Shown here piece after piece: positions 36,133 to 44,164 of a stretch of 64,000 bases of DNA. This DNA is from Gemmatimonadota bacterium (GTDB lineage Bacteria > Gemmatimonadota > Gemmatimonadetes > Gemmatimonadales > Gemmatimonadaceae): positions 39,259 to 103,258 of the forward strand of contig JACQBG010000043.1 in NCBI GenBank assembly GCA_016194585.1. The letters are read 5' to 3'. The notes below the pieces were generated by a model. The model did no database searches and had not been told where the DNA came from. It worked only from the letters and a program-made list of their open reading frames with translations. The stretch's first letter is position 1, and every line of letters starts with the position of its first letter. The position numbers and the translations under genes are program-made.

Positions 36133-38040
36133 TCAGGGATTTTCCGACGGCGACTCCGAACCGGCCCGTAGGGCATTCAGGATGACGGCGACATCGATCG
36201 CCTCCTGGATGAGCGCGCCGACCGTCGGCGGGATGTAGCCGAGCGACGCCACCACCATCGCCGCCGCGCTCAACCCGAGCCCGGCGATGATGCTCTGTCG
36301 CGCGATGCGCGTCGCCTGCCGCCCGATGGCGATGACGTCGGCGACGCGCGTCACGTCGTCGGCGAGCAACACGATGTCGGCCGCCTCGGCGGTGATCCCC
36401 CCGCCGTGCGCCGCGAGCGCGATCCCCACCGTCGCCGCCGACAGGGCGGGGGCGTCGTTCGTGCCGTCCCCCGTCATCAGCACCTTGTGGCCTTCGGCGA
36501 GCAGGTCGTTGACGACCTGCACCTTCTGGTCGGGGAGCATGTCGCCGCGCGCCTCGGAGATGCCGAGGGTGCGCGCGATCTCGGCGACGTTGCGCTCGCG
36601 GTCGCCACTGAGGAGCAGCGTGCGGGTGACGCCCAGCGCCCGCAGCCGGGCGAAGAAGGCGGGGAGTCCCTCGCGCGTGTGGTCGGCGTAGCGGATCTCG
36701 CCGGCGGCGACGCCGTCGATGGCCACGAAGGCGCGCAGTCCCGAGCTCGCCTCGTGCAGCACGGCGAGTGCGGCGGTGGCGCTCGGCTGCTCGGAGGCGA
36801 CGTAGGAGAGGGAGCCGACCGCCACGCGACGTCCGTCGACCACGCCGCTCACGCCACGGCCGGGCGCCTCGACGACGTCGCGCGGCTCCGGCACCTTCAG
36901 GCCGCGCGCTTCGGCGGCCAGCACCGTGGTGCGCGCGAGGAGGTGGCCGCTGTGGTGCTCGACCGCGGCGGCCATCGCCAGCAGGGTCGGCTCGTCGAAC
37001 GGCGCGACGGCGCGCACCTCGGAGACCTCCGGATATCCGATCGTGAGCGTGCCCGTCTTGTCGAACACGGCCGCGTCGACCGACCCGATGCGCTCGAGGG
37101 CGCCGCCGGTGCGCACGACGATCTGGTGGCGCGCCGCGCGGTTGATGCCCCCGATGATCGCCACCGGCGTCGCGAGGATGAGGGGGCAGGGCGTGGCCAC
37201 GACGAGCACGGCGAGCACGCGCAGCGAATCGCCGGAGAGCCACCAGGCGATGGCGCAGACGACGAGCGTGATCGGCGTGAACCAGACCGCGTACCGGTCG
37301 GCGAGGCGCTGGATGGGCGACTTGTCGGCCTGGGCGCGCCGCACGAGCTCCACGATCTTCGCGTAGAGCGAGTCGCTCGAGATCGCCGTGGCGCGCAGGC
37401 GGAACGCCGACTCCTGGTTCACCGAGCCCGAGCGGACCAGCGAGCCGGCGATCACGAACTCCGGAGAGGGCTCGCCGGTGAGGCGGGAGACCTCGATGTG
37501 CGACTGGCCGTCTTCGACGATGCCGTCGCAGGCGACCATCTCGCCCGGGCGCACGAGGAGGAGGTCGCCGACGGCGATCTGGTCGGCGTCGATGTCGACG
37601 GTGCCGTCGGCCTGCACACGGTGGGCCACGCGCGGCGCCGCGGCCTCGAGCGCGCGCACCGCCTCGGACGCTCGCCCTTCGGCGTAGGCGTCGAGTAGTT
37701 CGCCCCCCGTCTGCATCAGCACGATCACGAGGCCGGCGATCGGCTGATGGAGCACGACGGCGGTGACGATCGCGAGCATCGCGACGACGTCGGCGGCGAA
37801 ACGTCCCGCGAACATGCCGCGGAGCGTGCGCCACGTGACGGGCGCGCCCGTGAGGACGAGCGCGGTCAGCCAGAAGTGGTCGGCGAGCGTGCGGTCACGG
37901 AACCAGAGCGCGCCGCCGAGGAGCAACGCGGCGCAGACCGCGAGAGGTAACCGCGCCGCAGGTTGCGTGGCGAGTCGAATGAAAAACGCCCCCCGGCCGG
38001 TCGCCGGGGGGCACGTTTCGTCGACTGCGGAAGGTGGCAC
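36133..38040 (-). CDS. Heavy-metal P-type ATPase with atypical TPCPL motif
   Basis: A 635-residue transport ATPase. It has the transport motif TPCPLILATPV, phosphorylation motif DKTGTLT, hinge MTGDGTNDAPAL and TGEPSP actuator loop. No N-terminal heavy-metal domain is seen. The HP dipeptide of P1B ATPases (SEHPL) reads HSGHLLA here, so HP is replaced by HL. The metal is uncertain: CPC-type copper pumps differ from this CPL site. GTG 38040 is the only usable in-frame start near the 5' end, yet a strong terminator-like hairpin lies inside codons 10-18. It follows a small membrane peptide and precedes ccoNO by 82 bases. Confidence 0.85.
   Translation of the reverse strand: MPPSAVDETCPPATGRGAFFIRLATQPAARLPLAVCAALLLGGALWFRDRTLADHFWLTALVLTGAPVTWRTLRGMFAGRFAADVVAMLAIVTAVVLHQPIAGLVIVLMQTGGELLDAYAEGRASEAVRALEAAAPRVAHRVQADGTVDIDADQIAVGDLLLVRPGEMVACDGIVEDGQSHIEVSRLTGEPSPEFVIAGSLVRSGSVNQESAFRLRATAISSDSLYAKIVELVRRAQADKSPIQRLADRYAVWFTPITLVVCAIAWWLSGDSLRVLAVLVVATPCPLILATPVAIIGGINRAARHQIVVRTGGALERIGSVDAAVFDKTGTLTIGYPEVSEVRAVAPFDEPTLLAMAAAVEHHSGHLLARTTVLAAEARGLKVPEPRDVVEAPGRGVSGVVDGRRVAVGSLSYVASEQPSATAALAVLHEASSGLRAFVAIDGVAAGEIRYADHTREGLPAFFARLRALGVTRTLLLSGDRERNVAEIARTLGISEARGDMLPDQKVQVVNDLLAEGHKVLMTGDGTNDAPALSAATVGIALAAHGGGITAEAADIVLLADDVTRVADVIAIGRQATRIARQSIIAGLGLSAAAMVVASLGYIPPTVGALIQEAIDVAVILNALRAGSESPSENP
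37982..38012 (-). terminator. Terminator-like hairpin inside the 5' end of the P-type ATPase gene
   Basis: On the minus strand, a perfect 10-bp stem (arms 38012-38003 and 37997-37988, GCCCCCCGGC) with loop GACCG is followed by G and TTTTT. This is a textbook intrinsic terminator, but it falls within codons 10-18 of the annotated ATPase frame. It may act as an attenuator or end the upstream unit. Confidence 0.65.
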
Positions 38041-38045
38041 GCCCG

Positions 38046-38207
38046 CTACCGGAGGGCGCTCGCCGTAGGCTTGGCGACTTCGTCCTTGGCGTACCGGGCG
38101 TTCGTCCAGCGCACGATGCCGTAGAGCAGGATGCCGAGCGCGATCGCGCCGACGATGAGGCCCGTGAAGGCGGCGGAGCGGTCGGACTCGTGGGTGTGGC
38201 CAGACAT
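38046..38207 (-). CDS. Small single-span membrane protein (53 residues)
   Basis: A 53-residue protein with a soluble His/acid-rich N-terminus (MSGHTHESDRSAAF), one membrane helix (TGLIVGAIALGILLYGIVRW) and a basic-acidic tail. AGGAAC 6 bases upstream of ATG 38207 supports translation. I recognise no family. It lies between the cyclophilin gene (gap 35) and the P-type ATPase start (gap 5), so it may be an accessory peptide for the ATPase or the oxidase. A stop TAG ends it just before the ATPase GTG. Confidence 0.7.
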   Translation of the reverse strand: MSGHTHESDRSAAFTGLIVGAIALGILLYGIVRWTNARYAKDEVAKPTASALR

Positions 38208-38242
38208 CGGGGGGTTCCTCTCGGGTTCGGTGGAGGGGGCGT

Positions 38243-38704
38243 CTACGCGACGCGCACCGTGATCATGTGGTCGTTCTGCTTGATCTTCCGCATCACGTCG
38301 AGCCCGCTCGTGATCTTGCCGAAGACGGTGTGGACGCCGTTGAGGTGCCGGGTGTTCTGCTCGCTGAGCACCATGAAGAATTGGCTGCCGCCGGTGTCCT
38401 TGCCGGCGTGGGCCATCGAGAGGGCGCCCACCTCGTGCGTGCGCGGATTGCCCTTCGTCTCGCACTTGATGGTCCATCCCGGGCCGCCCGTGCCGATGCG
38501 GCGATCGCCGGCGGGAAGGTCGCGCGAGAGCGGGTCGCCGCCCTGCACGACGAAGTCAGGGATGACGCGATGGAACTTTACGCCATCGTAGAACTTGTCG
38601 TTGGCGAGCTTCTCGAAATTCACGACGGCGATCGGGGCGTCGTTCTCGTACAGTTCGGCGACGATGGTGCCGAGGTTGGTCTCGAAGGTGGCGGTCTTTG
38701 TCAT
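38243..38704 (-). CDS. Peptidyl-prolyl cis-trans isomerase (cyclophilin type)
   Basis: A 153-residue cyclophilin. Core motifs are visible: [31 protein letters not shown] and the conserved [20 protein letters not shown]. No signal peptide is seen, so a cytoplasmic PpiB-like role in protein folding is expected. I chose ATG 38704 (MTKTATF) rather than an earlier ATG at 38740 that would include a non-conserved extension. It is the first gene of the strand-consistent group that leads to the small membrane peptide, the ATPase and the oxidase, although the gene gap leaves room for separate control. Confidence 0.92.
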   Translation of the reverse strand: MTKTATFETNLGTIVAELYENDAPIAVVNFEKLANDKFYDGVKFHRVIPDFVVQGGDPLSRDLPAGDRRIGTGGPGWTIKCETKGNPRTHEVGALSMAHAGKDTGGSQFFMVLSEQNTRHLNGVHTVFGKITSGLDVMRKIKQNDHMITVRVA

Positions 38705-38730
38705 GGAAGGGCTACGGCGAGTGTACGGTT

Positions 38731-38758
38731 GATCGTTCACGGTTCACGATGAACCGTG
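38731..38758. repeat. Inverted repeat with GATCGTTCA element
   Basis: GATCGTTCA at 38731-38739 leads into a perfect hairpin CACGGTTCA (38738-38746) / TGAACCGTG (38750-38758) with a CGA loop. GATCGTTCA recurs in the intergenic repeat at 51932-51980. The hairpin lies between the TonB-C lipoprotein gene and the cyclophilin gene. Confidence 0.5.
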
Positions 38759-38833
38759 CACGACCCGCGGGGCCTGGTCGGCCGCGCGGGCATCCGATGG
38801 AGCGAAAGTTAGCGCGGGCGAGTGCGGGCGGCA

Positions 38834-39346
38834 CTACTTGCCCGTCTTCGGCCCCAGCGAGATGCCGAGCTTGTAGAAGCGCGGCACCTTGCACCCCGTC
38901 TTCACCGCGGGGGTGAACGCCCACTTCGCGACCGCCTTCTTCGCCTGCGTCACGAACCACGGGTTCGACGCCTTGAGGACCGTGAACGTCGACAGGTCGG
39001 CCTTGCCGAGGGTGTCGACGAGTACTTCGAACTCGAGCTCCATCGCGTTCCCCTTGCCGAACACGCCACGCGGATAGGGGGGCTTGAAGACGGGGGGCGC
39101 CATCTTCACCGGCGCGGGCACCTGCTCCACGTCGAGTCGCGGATTCTTCACCGCTTCGGCGACGGTGAGGTAGCAGAGGTCGCTTCCTGCGGGGACGACG
39201 GCGGTGGTGTCGGGCGCGGCGACGGGTGCCGGCGGCGGGTTTGGCGGCGACGGCGCGCACGCCACGGCGAGCGCGAGGGAGAGCGCCGCGAGGGCACCGG
39301 CCGCCGCGCCGCGCCGTGTGCCGGCGCCCGCCGACGGCGACCTCAC
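38834..39346 (-). CDS. TonB-C domain lipoprotein
   Basis: A 170-residue protein with a lipoprotein signal (basic N-terminus, hydrophobic core and LAVAC lipobox), a Pro-rich linker and a TonB C-terminal domain. Inside it are [36 protein letters not shown] and [11 protein letters not shown]. It starts at GTG 39346, overlapping the nth stop as GTGA, so it is translationally coupled to the DNA-repair gene. Role unknown; such short TonB-C lipoproteins are common in this group and do not replace TonB by themselves. Confidence 0.75.
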   Translation of the reverse strand: MRSPSAGAGTRRGAAAGALAALSLALAVACAPSPPNPPPAPVAAPDTTAVVPAGSDLCYLTVAEAVKNPRLDVEQVPAPVKMAPPVFKPPYPRGVFGKGNAMELEFEVLVDTLGKADLSTFTVLKASNPWFVTQAKKAVAKWAFTPAVKTGCKVPRFYKLGISLGPKTGK

Positions 39347-40113
39347 GTGAGTGCCGACGGACAGATGTCGCGCAGCGGGCACTCGCCGCATTTCGGCTTG
39401 CGCGCGTCGCAGACGCGGCGTCCGTGCCAGATCATCACGTGGGACAGCATCGTCCATGATTGCCGGGGGAAGAGTGGGAGGAGGGCCTGCTCGACCTTCA
39501 CGGCGTCGGTCTCGCGCGTGAGGCCGAAGCGGTTCGCGAGGCGGCCCACGTGCGTGTCGACGACGATCCCGTCGTTGATGCCGAAGGCGTTGCCGAGGAT
39601 CACGTTCGCCGTCTTGCGGCCGACGCCGGGCAGGCGGACGAGCTCGTCCATCGTGCGCGGCACGTCACCGCCGTGCCGCTCGACGAGCGCGCGCGCCATG
39701 CCGAGGATGCTCTTCGCCTTGTTGCGGTAGAAGCCCGTGCTCCGGATGATCTCCTCGAGCTCGGCGAGGTCGGCGGCGGCGAGCGCCGCGGCGTCGGCGT
39801 AGCGGGCGAACAGTGCGGGGGTGACCATGTTCACGCGCTTGTCGGTGCATTGGGCGCTGAGGATGGTCGCGACGAGGAGTTGCAGCGGCGTGCGGAAGTC
39901 GAGTTCGCAGTGCGCGTCGGGATACGCGGCCTCGAGGCGTCGCTGGATCTCGAGCGCGTGGCGCTCGAGTGCGGCGCCGGAGAGGGCGCCCCTCGACTTC
40001 GGGCGCTTCGCGGCGCTCACCTTCGCCTTCGACGGCTTCGCGGCGCCCGCCTTGGCCTTTGAGCGCTTCGCGGCGCCGTCCTTCACCGCGGGCCGTTTCT
40101 GGTTCGCTGCCAT
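39343..40113 (-). CDS. nth: Endonuclease III with Lys/Ala-rich N-terminal extension
   Basis: A 256-residue DNA glycosylase/AP lyase for oxidised pyrimidines. The helix-hairpin-helix [13 protein letters not shown] has catalytic K167, and D186 lies in VVDTHVGRL. The 4Fe-4S cysteines C235, C242, C245 and C251 follow the usual C-X6-C-X2-C-X5-C spacing. The first ~45 residues are an extra Lys/Ala/Ser tail of repeated AAKxSKAKAG-like units, resembling histone H1 tails, and are not part of the normal enzyme. It starts at ATG 40113, 12 bases after the PolX-like stop. Confidence 0.95.
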   Translation of the reverse strand: MAANQKRPAVKDGAAKRSKAKAGAAKPSKAKVSAAKRPKSRGALSGAALERHALEIQRRLEAAYPDAHCELDFRTPLQLLVATILSAQCTDKRVNMVTPALFARYADAAALAAADLAELEEIIRSTGFYRNKAKSILGMARALVERHGGDVPRTMDELVRLPGVGRKTANVILGNAFGINDGIVVDTHVGRLANRFGLTRETDAVKVEQALLPLFPRQSWTMLSHVMIWHGRRVCDARKPKCGECPLRDICPSALT

Positions 40114-40124
40114 CGGTCCCGTCC

Positions 40125-41756
40125 TCAGCGTGCGGCGTGGGTGCGGCGCGCGCGGGCGAAGGCGAGCACGTCCGCCGCGTTGCGCGCGTTGAGCACGTCG
40201 TTCGCGGTGAGGCCGCCCTTGCGGGCCATGTCGACCCCGAGCGAGACGTTGTCGAGGCCTTCGACCGAATGCGCGTCGGGGCCGATCTCGATGAGCGCGC
40301 CGTGACGCCGCGCGTCGCGGCCGTGCCGCCAATCGAGGTCGAGGCGGTGCGGGTCGGCGTTGAGCTCGACGGCGACGCCCGTGGCGCCGGCCTTCTCGAG
40401 CACCGCGCCCACATCGAGCGCGTACGCCTCGCGCGTGAGGAGGAGCCGCCCCGTGGGGTGTCCGAGGATGGTGACGTACGGATCGTCGAGCGCCTTGAGC
40501 ACGCGCTCCGTCATCTGCGCGCCGTCCATCCCGAAGCGCGAATGGACCGACGCGATCACGTAGTCGAAGCCCTCGAGCACGTCCAACGGGTAGTCGACCC
40601 GCCCGTCGGGGAGGATGTCGGCCTCGACCCCCTTCAGCACGCGGAATCCGTCGAGCGTCGCGTTGAGCGCGTCGATCTCGTCGTGCTGCCGCGCTATGGA
40701 TTCCGCGGTGAGCCCGCCCGTGTAGAACGCGGACTGCGAGTGGTCGCTGATGCCGACGTAGCCCCACCCGCGCCTCCGCCCCTCGGCGGCCAGTTCGGCG
40801 ATGGTGGTGGTGCCGTCGGAGTAGTGCGAGTGGCAGTGCAGCACGCCGCGGAGCTCGCCGAGCGTGAGGAGCCGGGGGATGGCGCGCGCCTCGGCGTCCT
40901 CGACCTCGCCTCGCCCTTCGCGCAGTTCGAGGGGCACGAACTGAAGGCCGAGGACGGCGTAGAGCGCGGCCTCGTCGGCCACCGGCACGGTGGAACCCAT
41001 CGCGTCGGTGAGTCCATCGGAGAGGCGGAACCGCCGGCCGGCGGCGTGCGCCGTCACTGCGGCGACGTGCGCCGCCGACCCCGTCGTGCGCCACCAGGCG
41101 ACGACGAACTCGCGCTCGGGGACGCAGTGCAACGTGAGGCGCGTGCCGTCGGCGTATCGGAGGGTGACGCGGCGCGTGCCGGTGCCGAGGGCGCTGCGGA
41201 CGAGCGGTCCGCGCGCGAACTGCGTGGCGACCGGCTCGGGCTCGCCGCGGCACGCGACGACGAGATCGAGGTCGCGCACGACCTCGCTGCAGCGCCGCAC
41301 GTCGCCGGAGACCTCGGCGCGCACGACCGCAGGGTGCGCGCGCACCAGCGCGAGGAGCCGGTCGGCCTCGGCACGGGCGTGGGGGAGCAGGAGCGGCGTG
41401 CCCGATTCGCGCAGCGCGGCGATGCCGCGGATGACCTGCTCCGCCGTGGCGCTCCCGAAGCGGGGCAGCGCCTTGAGGCGGCCGTCGCGCGCCGCGGATT
41501 CGAGCCCCTGCAGCGAGTCGATGCCGAGCCCCTCATGGATGCGGCGGATGCGCGACGGACCGAGTCCCGGGATGCGGAGCATCTCGAAGAGCCCCTCGGG
41601 GGTGGACTCGCGCAGCCGGTCGAGGAGTTCGCATTCGCCGTCACGCTCGAGGGCGGCGACGGCCTCAGCCACCTCGGCGGCGCGCACGTCACCGCCCTGG
41701 ATCTCGACGAGGGCGTGCAGTTCGGCGATGAGGGGGGCGGCGTGCGGGGCGGGCAC
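40125..41756 (-). CDS. polX: PolX-family PHP exonuclease with degenerate polymerase site
   Basis: A 543-residue protein in the order of bacterial PolX: helix-hairpin-helix parts, Pol beta-like nucleotidyltransferase (about 120-290) and C-terminal PHP (about 300-540). The PHP motifs are intact ([40 protein letters not shown]), so 3'-5' exonuclease or AP-nuclease activity is expected. In the polymerase site D162 and D164 are kept, but the third Asp is Thr208 (RLTLHCV for the usual VDFRLV). Compared with family members, about 30 residues including the first helix-hairpin-helix are missing near the N-terminus. Start chosen at GTG 41756; TTG 41762 is possible. Confidence 0.85.
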   Translation of the reverse strand: MPAPHAAPLIAELHALVEIQGGDVRAAEVAEAVAALERDGECELLDRLRESTPEGLFEMLRIPGLGPSRIRRIHEGLGIDSLQGLESAARDGRLKALPRFGSATAEQVIRGIAALRESGTPLLLPHARAEADRLLALVRAHPAVVRAEVSGDVRRCSEVVRDLDLVVACRGEPEPVATQFARGPLVRSALGTGTRRVTLRYADGTRLTLHCVPEREFVVAWWRTTGSAAHVAAVTAHAAGRRFRLSDGLTDAMGSTVPVADEAALYAVLGLQFVPLELREGRGEVEDAEARAIPRLLTLGELRGVLHCHSHYSDGTTTIAELAAEGRRRGWGYVGISDHSQSAFYTGGLTAESIARQHDEIDALNATLDGFRVLKGVEADILPDGRVDYPLDVLEGFDYVIASVHSRFGMDGAQMTERVLKALDDPYVTILGHPTGRLLLTREAYALDVGAVLEKAGATGVAVELNADPHRLDLDWRHGRDARRHGALIEIGPDAHSVEGLDNVSLGVDMARKGGLTANDVLNARNAADVLAFARARRTHAAR

Positions 41757-41770
41757 GCCCAAAGATACGC

Positions 41771-42226
41771 TCAGTCTTCGACGCCCGCGAAATTCGAGAG
41801 GCGGCCGATGAGGGCGTGGAGCTGCTTCTCGGTGAGGTCGATCTCCTGGGCCGCTCCCTCGACGTCGAGCAGTCCGGCGCGCATCGAGATCGCGACCTGA
41901 TTCAGGTAGCGGATCTTCGCGAGGATGTCGTCCGTCGCCTTGCGCAGCCCATGGAAGCGGCGCTTCTCCGAAAGGGCGCGCCGATGGCGTTTGATGAGCT
42001 CTTCGGGCGTGAACTGCCGCGCCTGCGCGATCACTTCCTCTTTCGTGCGTCCCGGGAGGGCCCCGCGATCGGGGAGGCCGAGGTCGTCCCACGCCTCGTC
42101 GGCGAACCAGAGCCGCCCCACGTACTCGACGCCGTCATAGCCGACGCGCACCGACACGCTGTACTTGCGCCCATCGCTCTCGATGGTCGCGATGTACGGC
42201 TGCGATACTTCGTCGTAGGAGGCCAT
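41771..42226 (-). CDS. Conserved hypothetical protein, 151 residues
   Basis: A soluble 151-residue protein. The N-terminal ~45 residues look beta-rich (PYIATIESDGRKYSVSVRVG, then YVGRLWFADEAW). A helical part follows, with LPGRTKEEVIAQARQFTPEE and a basic stretch RHRRALSEKRRFHGLRKA. I do not recognise the family and see no catalytic motif. It precedes the PolX-like gene by 14 bases on the same strand, so they are probably co-transcribed. Conserved unknown proteins next to repair genes may have a related role; that is only a guess. Confidence 0.75.
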   Translation of the reverse strand: MASYDEVSQPYIATIESDGRKYSVSVRVGYDGVEYVGRLWFADEAWDDLGLPDRGALPGRTKEEVIAQARQFTPEELIKRHRRALSEKRRFHGLRKATDDILAKIRYLNQVAISMRAGLLDVEGAAQEIDLTEKQLHALIGRLSNFAGVED

Positions 42227-42260
42227 GGTGGCGTGAGGTCGTCCGGGGAGCGTGCGCGCG

Positions 42261-43148
42261 TCACGTGGCAGCGGAGCTGCCGAGGAACCGCCGAAGGGCG
42301 GCCATCAACGGGGCGCGTGCTTCAACATACGGTACGTGCCCGCAGTCCTCCAGCACCACCAGCTCCGCGCGGAGGGCACGCGCGGCGGCGGTCGAAGACG
42401 CGAGCGGGATCGGATCCTCGCGGCCGTGCACGACGATGGCGCGGCTGCGAAGGGCGGCGAGGGCGGGGGCGAGGTCGAAATCGGCGAGGCTCTCCCACAC
42501 CGATTGCTGCACGCGTCCGGTCACCCGGAACGGGGTGAGGTCGGTCGCCCGGCGAGGGTCGGCGAAATAGCCGGCGACGCTCAGCTCGAAGGCGCGCTGC
42601 CGGTAGGCGTCGGGGTCCCGTTCGCGCAGTCCCGACGCGGCGAGTTCGTGGCGCATCGCCGCGATGGCCGCGCCCTGCTGCCGCCGGGAGAACTCCGCCT
42701 CGAACTGGTCGCGCCAGGCGCGCGAGATCGGGGCGTGGTCGATGAGGGCGAGTCGCGCCGGCGCCGGGCCCGCGCGCCCCGCCGCGCACTCGATGGCATA
42801 GAGCATGGCGAGCAGTCCGCCCCACGAGTAGCCGAGGAGCGAGGGCGCCCCCGGTTGGAGCTCGCCGAGCAGTGCCGCGAGGTCGCCGACGTGGGTCTGC
42901 CAGGTGACCGGGGTGCGGTCGTCGCTCTTCGAGCGGCCGCCGCCGCGCTGGTCGTAGAACAGCAGGTCGTGATCGCCGGCGAGGTCGAGCAGCTGCGGCA
43001 GCAGGTAGGCGTGGTCGGCACCCGGGCCGCCGTGGAGCACGACGAGCGGCGGCGCGCCGGCGCGACCATAGCGGCACCAGTAGAGTGGCGCGTCAGTGCG
43101 GGTCGTGAAGCCGCTCTCGCGCGGGGCGGGGATGGGGAGGGGCGCCAT
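42261..43148 (-). CDS. Alpha/beta hydrolase, proline iminopeptidase-like
   Basis: A 295-residue hydrolase. The oxyanion-loop motif VVLHGGPGADHAYLL and the nucleophile LLGYSWGGLL (Ser in GYSWGG) are typical of proline iminopeptidases (S33). FYDQRGGGRS, a likely catalytic Asp in HGREDPI and a His in CGHVPYVEA complete the triad. No signal peptide is seen, so it acts in the cytoplasm, cleaving N-terminal proline or hydrolysing small esters or amides. It lies 34 bases from the hypothetical gene and 22 from the deacetylase-family gene, on the same strand. Confidence 0.88.
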   Translation of the reverse strand: MAPLPIPAPRESGFTTRTDAPLYWCRYGRAGAPPLVVLHGGPGADHAYLLPQLLDLAGDHDLLFYDQRGGGRSKSDDRTPVTWQTHVGDLAALLGELQPGAPSLLGYSWGGLLAMLYAIECAAGRAGPAPARLALIDHAPISRAWRDQFEAEFSRRQQGAAIAAMRHELAASGLRERDPDAYRQRAFELSVAGYFADPRRATDLTPFRVTGRVQQSVWESLADFDLAPALAALRSRAIVVHGREDPIPLASSTAAARALRAELVVLEDCGHVPYVEARAPLMAALRRFLGSSAAT

Positions 43149-43170
43149 GCGGGAATGCTAACCTAACCGT

Positions 43171-44082
43171 TCACGCGAAACGGCCGGCGATGCGCACGGT
43201 GTTGCAGTGCACGCGGACGGTGTCGGCGATGTCGCGGCCGTAGCCGCCGGCGATCGTGATGCACACGGGCAGCCCGATCGCCCGGCACGCCTCGAGCACC
43301 ATCGTGTCGCGCCGCATGAGGCCGTCGAAGGTGAGGCGCAGACGGCCGAGCGTGTCGCCCTCGTGGGGGTCGGCGCCGGCGAGGTAGAAGACGATGTCGG
43401 CGCGGGCGCGCTCGAGCGCCGAGGGAAGGTGGCGCGCCAGCGCGTCGAGGTACGCATCGTCGCCGGTGCCGTCGTCGAGCTCGACGTCGAGCGAACCCGG
43501 CACCTTGCGGAACGGGTAGTTGCGGCCGCCGTGCATCGAGAACGTGAAGACGCGGTCGTCACCGGCGAAGATGGCGTGCGTGCCGTTCCCCTGATGGACG
43601 TCGAGGTCGACGATGGCGGCGCGCGCGGCTCGGCCGTCGTGTTGCAGCGCGCGGACGGCGACGGCGACGTCGTTGAAGGCGCAGAACCCCTCGCCGTGCG
43701 AGGGGAAGGCGTGATGCGTGCCGCCGGCGAGGTTGATGGCGACGCCGTGCGTGAGGGCCGCGCCGGCCGCTTCGAGCGTGCCACCGACGGCGCGCGCCGC
43801 CCGTTCGGCGAGCGCCGTCGACCAGGGGAATCCGAGGCGCCGTGCCGCGGCGGGGTCGAGCGTGCCCCGTTCGACGGCGTCGACCCAGGCCGCGTCGTGC
43901 ACGCGCAGCAGCGCGTCGCGCGCCGCGCGCGCCGGTTCGTGCAGGCACTCGGCAGCGACCAGTCGCTCGGCGATCACCGCGTCGCGCAGCGCCGCGTACT
44001 TCGCGATCGGGAACCGGTGGCCGTCGGGGAGCGGCACCGTGAAACGGGCGCTCGTCCAAGCGTGCAGCCGTGCGGGGTGCAT
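43171..44082 (-). CDS. Histone deacetylase-family protein (class IV-like)
   Basis: A 303-residue metal hydrolase of the HDAC/AcuC superfamily. Visible motifs are GGTHHAFPSHGEGFCAFND (active-site His pair and Asp region), IVDLDVHQGNGTHAIF (zinc-ligand DVH), YLAGADPHEGDTLG (the second zinc Asp) and ITIAGGYG. It likely deacetylates a protein or small molecule such as a polyamine or acyl-lysine. It starts at ATG 44082, divergent from the HEAT-repeat gene 82 bases away. All metal ligands appear intact. Confidence 0.92.
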   Translation of the reverse strand: MHPARLHAWTSARFTVPLPDGHRFPIAKYAALRDAVIAERLVAAECLHEPARAARDALLRVHDAAWVDAVERGTLDPAAARRLGFPWSTALAERAARAVGGTLEAAGAALTHGVAINLAGGTHHAFPSHGEGFCAFNDVAVAVRALQHDGRAARAAIVDLDVHQGNGTHAIFAGDDRVFTFSMHGGRNYPFRKVPGSLDVELDDGTGDDAYLDALARHLPSALERARADIVFYLAGADPHEGDTLGRLRLTFDGLMRRDTMVLEACRAIGLPVCITIAGGYGRDIADTVRVHCNTVRIAGRFA

Positions 44083-44164
44083 GCGGGAGTGTAGTGTCGG
44101 GTGGCGACTGCGCGTATGTTACCGGAGCGTCCGAACCGGCACCAGCGCGCTCGCGACCCCTGCC

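Noticed and set aside
32988..36185. 1065-residue plus-strand frame
   Set aside because: It mirrors the cbb3 genes ccoNO, ccoQ and ccoP, whose heme and CuB motifs prove the minus strand is coding.
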